A DNA stretch of 64,000 bases from Phylloscopus collybita. Taxonomy: Eukaryota > Chordata > Aves > Passeriformes > Phylloscopidae. The position numbers and the translations under genes are program-made. Shown piece by piece: positions 62,330-64,000 of the stretch (position 1 is the first letter of the stretch; each line of letters starts with the position of its first letter). The notes below the pieces were generated by a model. It did no database searches. It was not told the DNA's origin and saw only the letters and a program-made list of their open reading frames with translations. Location of the stretch: assembly GCA_027886175.1 (NCBI GenBank), contig JAJNNQ010000096.1, positions 558,001 to 622,000 on the forward strand, given 5' to 3'.

Positions 62330-63030
62330 GCCGGGTTTTGTGTATTCTATTTCCGTTTGTTTGGGGGCCTGACGCCTCATCTCGATAGGCCATTGGCACC
62401 TTTCCCAGCACCTTTCCCAGGCTGTGCCTTCCCCCCAGAGCGGGGCATCTGCATTTCTATACATCCCATGCCCTGGCAGTGGAGGGGAGGGGAGCAGGCA
62501 GTTTGCCTGGATAAAGGGAGACTCGCAGACAGGAGAGCTGCCAGTTTTACACCCGATTTCTCCTGGGAGGAAGACCGGACTTCATCTCACCAGATTCCAC
62601 CCCACCATCCCCGCACCCCCCTCCTCACCATCACCAGATTCCCCTCCTCACCACCCCTGGATCTGCTTTTCCACAGCATCATCTCTGCTCCAACAGAATC
62701 ACCTCTGCCACTTCAGAAGGACTCACTTCGGGACAGCTTTCAACACCCTGAATCACAGGGTGTCAGGTTGTGGCTCTGACTCTGTCAGAGTTTTCCAGAA
62801 TTGTTGTTTATTTGTTTATTTGCTTGTTTGGTTGGGTGGTTTTGTTTCCTATCACATTTGTATTGTTAATATTTCCTAGTAAAGAACTGTTATTCCTATC
62901 CCCAAAATCTTTGCCTGAGAGTCCTTGATTGCAAAATTATAATTCGGCGGGGTGTGAGGGGTTTGCATTCTCCATCCTAGGGGAACCTCAGTTTCCCTGG
63001 CAGAAACCTGTCTTTCCAAACCAAGACACC
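62330..63030 (+). mobile_element. Endogenous retrovirus LTR, plus orientation
   Basis: The 3' part, tagtaaagaactgttattcc, ttgcctgagagtccttgatt, gcaaaattataattcggcgg and cctggcagaaacctgtcttt, has the form of a songbird ERV LTR R-U5 end. A TATA-like ctatacatc and ggataaaggg lie upstream at about 62455 and 62510. Boundaries are approximate and no viral genes follow. Confidence 0.55.
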
Positions 63031-63479
63031 ATGATCTTGTGCTTCTGCTGAGGCTGAGGTAGATCAGTGAAACCCTCCTCAAAGCATCGTGGGTTTGCTC
63101 CACTCCACTGCCTCTCTGTTCATTGGAAACAGAGCTGGGACCATCCTATACCTGCCAGTCCTGCACTTGTGCAAATGCTCAGAGCTGGCCTGAAGATTTA
63201 AATTTCATCTAATTCCTGATGGCCAATGCATTGTCTCTCTCACACCACCTGCCGCCACTTCCTGGCTCCCTTGGTGATTTCTGACAGCAGCTGAGGCATC
63301 ACCCCAGGAGCTGCCCCAGAAATAACAACTGGGATGAAGTCACAGGTTGATGTTCCACGTGGCAGGATCGCTCTATCATGATTCCTGGGACAGACACAGC
63401 AGGGTATCTCTGTTACAGACACTGCAATTGAGGGAAATGAAAGCTCAGTAAACCCAAATGGTTAAAAATGGTGTGCCAG

Positions 63480-63745
63480 GACAAGGGGGAATGGCCTCCC
63501 ACTGCCAGAGGACAGGGATGGGATATTGAGAGGAAATCCTTCCCTGTGAGGGTGGTGGGGCCGTGGCACAGGGTGCCCAGAGCAGCTGTGGCTGCCCCTG
63601 GATCCCTGGCAGTGTCCAAGGCCGGGCTGGATGAGGCTTGGAGCAGCCTGGGACAGTGGAAGGTGTCCCTGCCCATGACAAGGGCATGAATCTGGGTGGG
63701 CTTTAAGGTCCCTTCCCACCAAACCCTTCTGTGATCCAATGACCT
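63480..63745 (+). mobile_element. CR1 3' end, sense
   Basis: aaatccttccctgtgagggt, gcacagggtgcccagagcag, ccaaggccgggctggatgag, ggtgtccctgcccatgac and ccttcccaccaaacccttct, ending gtgatcca, give a full CR1 3' terminus. The remainder of the window (63746-64000) shows nothing recognisable. Confidence 0.87.
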
Positions 63746-64000
63746 CATAAGTTTCTTCTTTCCTTCCTTCCTAGTTGGACAGCCTCTGCCTGTTGTGGGT
63801 GCTGGAGCTGAGAGGACAATGTTCATCTCCTGCCTGCTGAAGGACCAGTGCCATGCCGATGTCCTACCAGCGCCTCCTCAGCTCCTCACCAGCTCCTCAT
63901 CAGTGCCTCAAGCCGAGGTGTCACTCCGCTGTTGGCCACCTTCTGTGCACGGCAGGGTCATTTCTGACTCCGCAGTCTGAGGAATGCAGCATCTTTGCTG

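Overview
The window is vertebrate nuclear DNA, most likely from a bird and probably a songbird. The genes have introns, the GC content is high, and chicken-repeat-1 (CR1) LINE fragments lie on both strands. Several pieces resemble avian endogenous-retrovirus LTRs, and tandem repeats fill almost every intron. The species and chromosome are inferred. Short genes with minisatellite-packed introns would suit a GC-rich microchromosome or a chromosome end.

Layout. 1-6414 (+) holds the last five coding exons of NRBP2, whose upstream exons lie outside the window. 6415-13000 is its probable 3' UTR plus an intergenic stretch of minisatellites and LTR-like copies. A CpG-rich promoter at about 12990-13160 leads into PUF60 (+, 13154-42925). 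Its ten coding exons are read here almost base by base, giving 532 codons spread over about 30 kb of mostly repetitive introns. After a short PUF60 3' UTR come three minus-strand genes: a GPI-anchored ecto-ADP-ribosyltransferase (45369-46869), a single-exon coiled-coil gene of the CCDC166 family (54329-55240) and a second ecto-ADP-ribosyltransferase (58267-60132). The last 4 kb hold CR1 and LTR sequence.

NRBP2 followed by PUF60 in the same orientation matches human 8q24.3, and CCDC166 is an 8q24.3 gene too. SCRIB, which follows PUF60 in mammals, is not seen here; its place is taken by the two ADP-ribosyltransferase genes and CCDC166. NRBP2 is a pseudokinase adaptor and PUF60 a poly-U-binding splicing factor. 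The two transferases would act outside the cell on the membrane. No operon-like cooperation is implied.

The most notable features are these. Minisatellites inside the two host genes are built from splice-signal-like motifs: branchpoint-like CTGAC arrays lie upstream of two acceptors, and a donor-like CAGGTGAG array starts at the exon 8 donor of PUF60. Several minisatellites grow out of CR1 fragments, the same CR1 segment at two separate places. The first ADP-ribosyltransferase has lost the first glutamate of its ExE motif. A 159-bp GC-rich block carrying an NRF1-like site sits on both sides of that gene. No bacterial features, CRISPR arrays or RNA genes were recognised.
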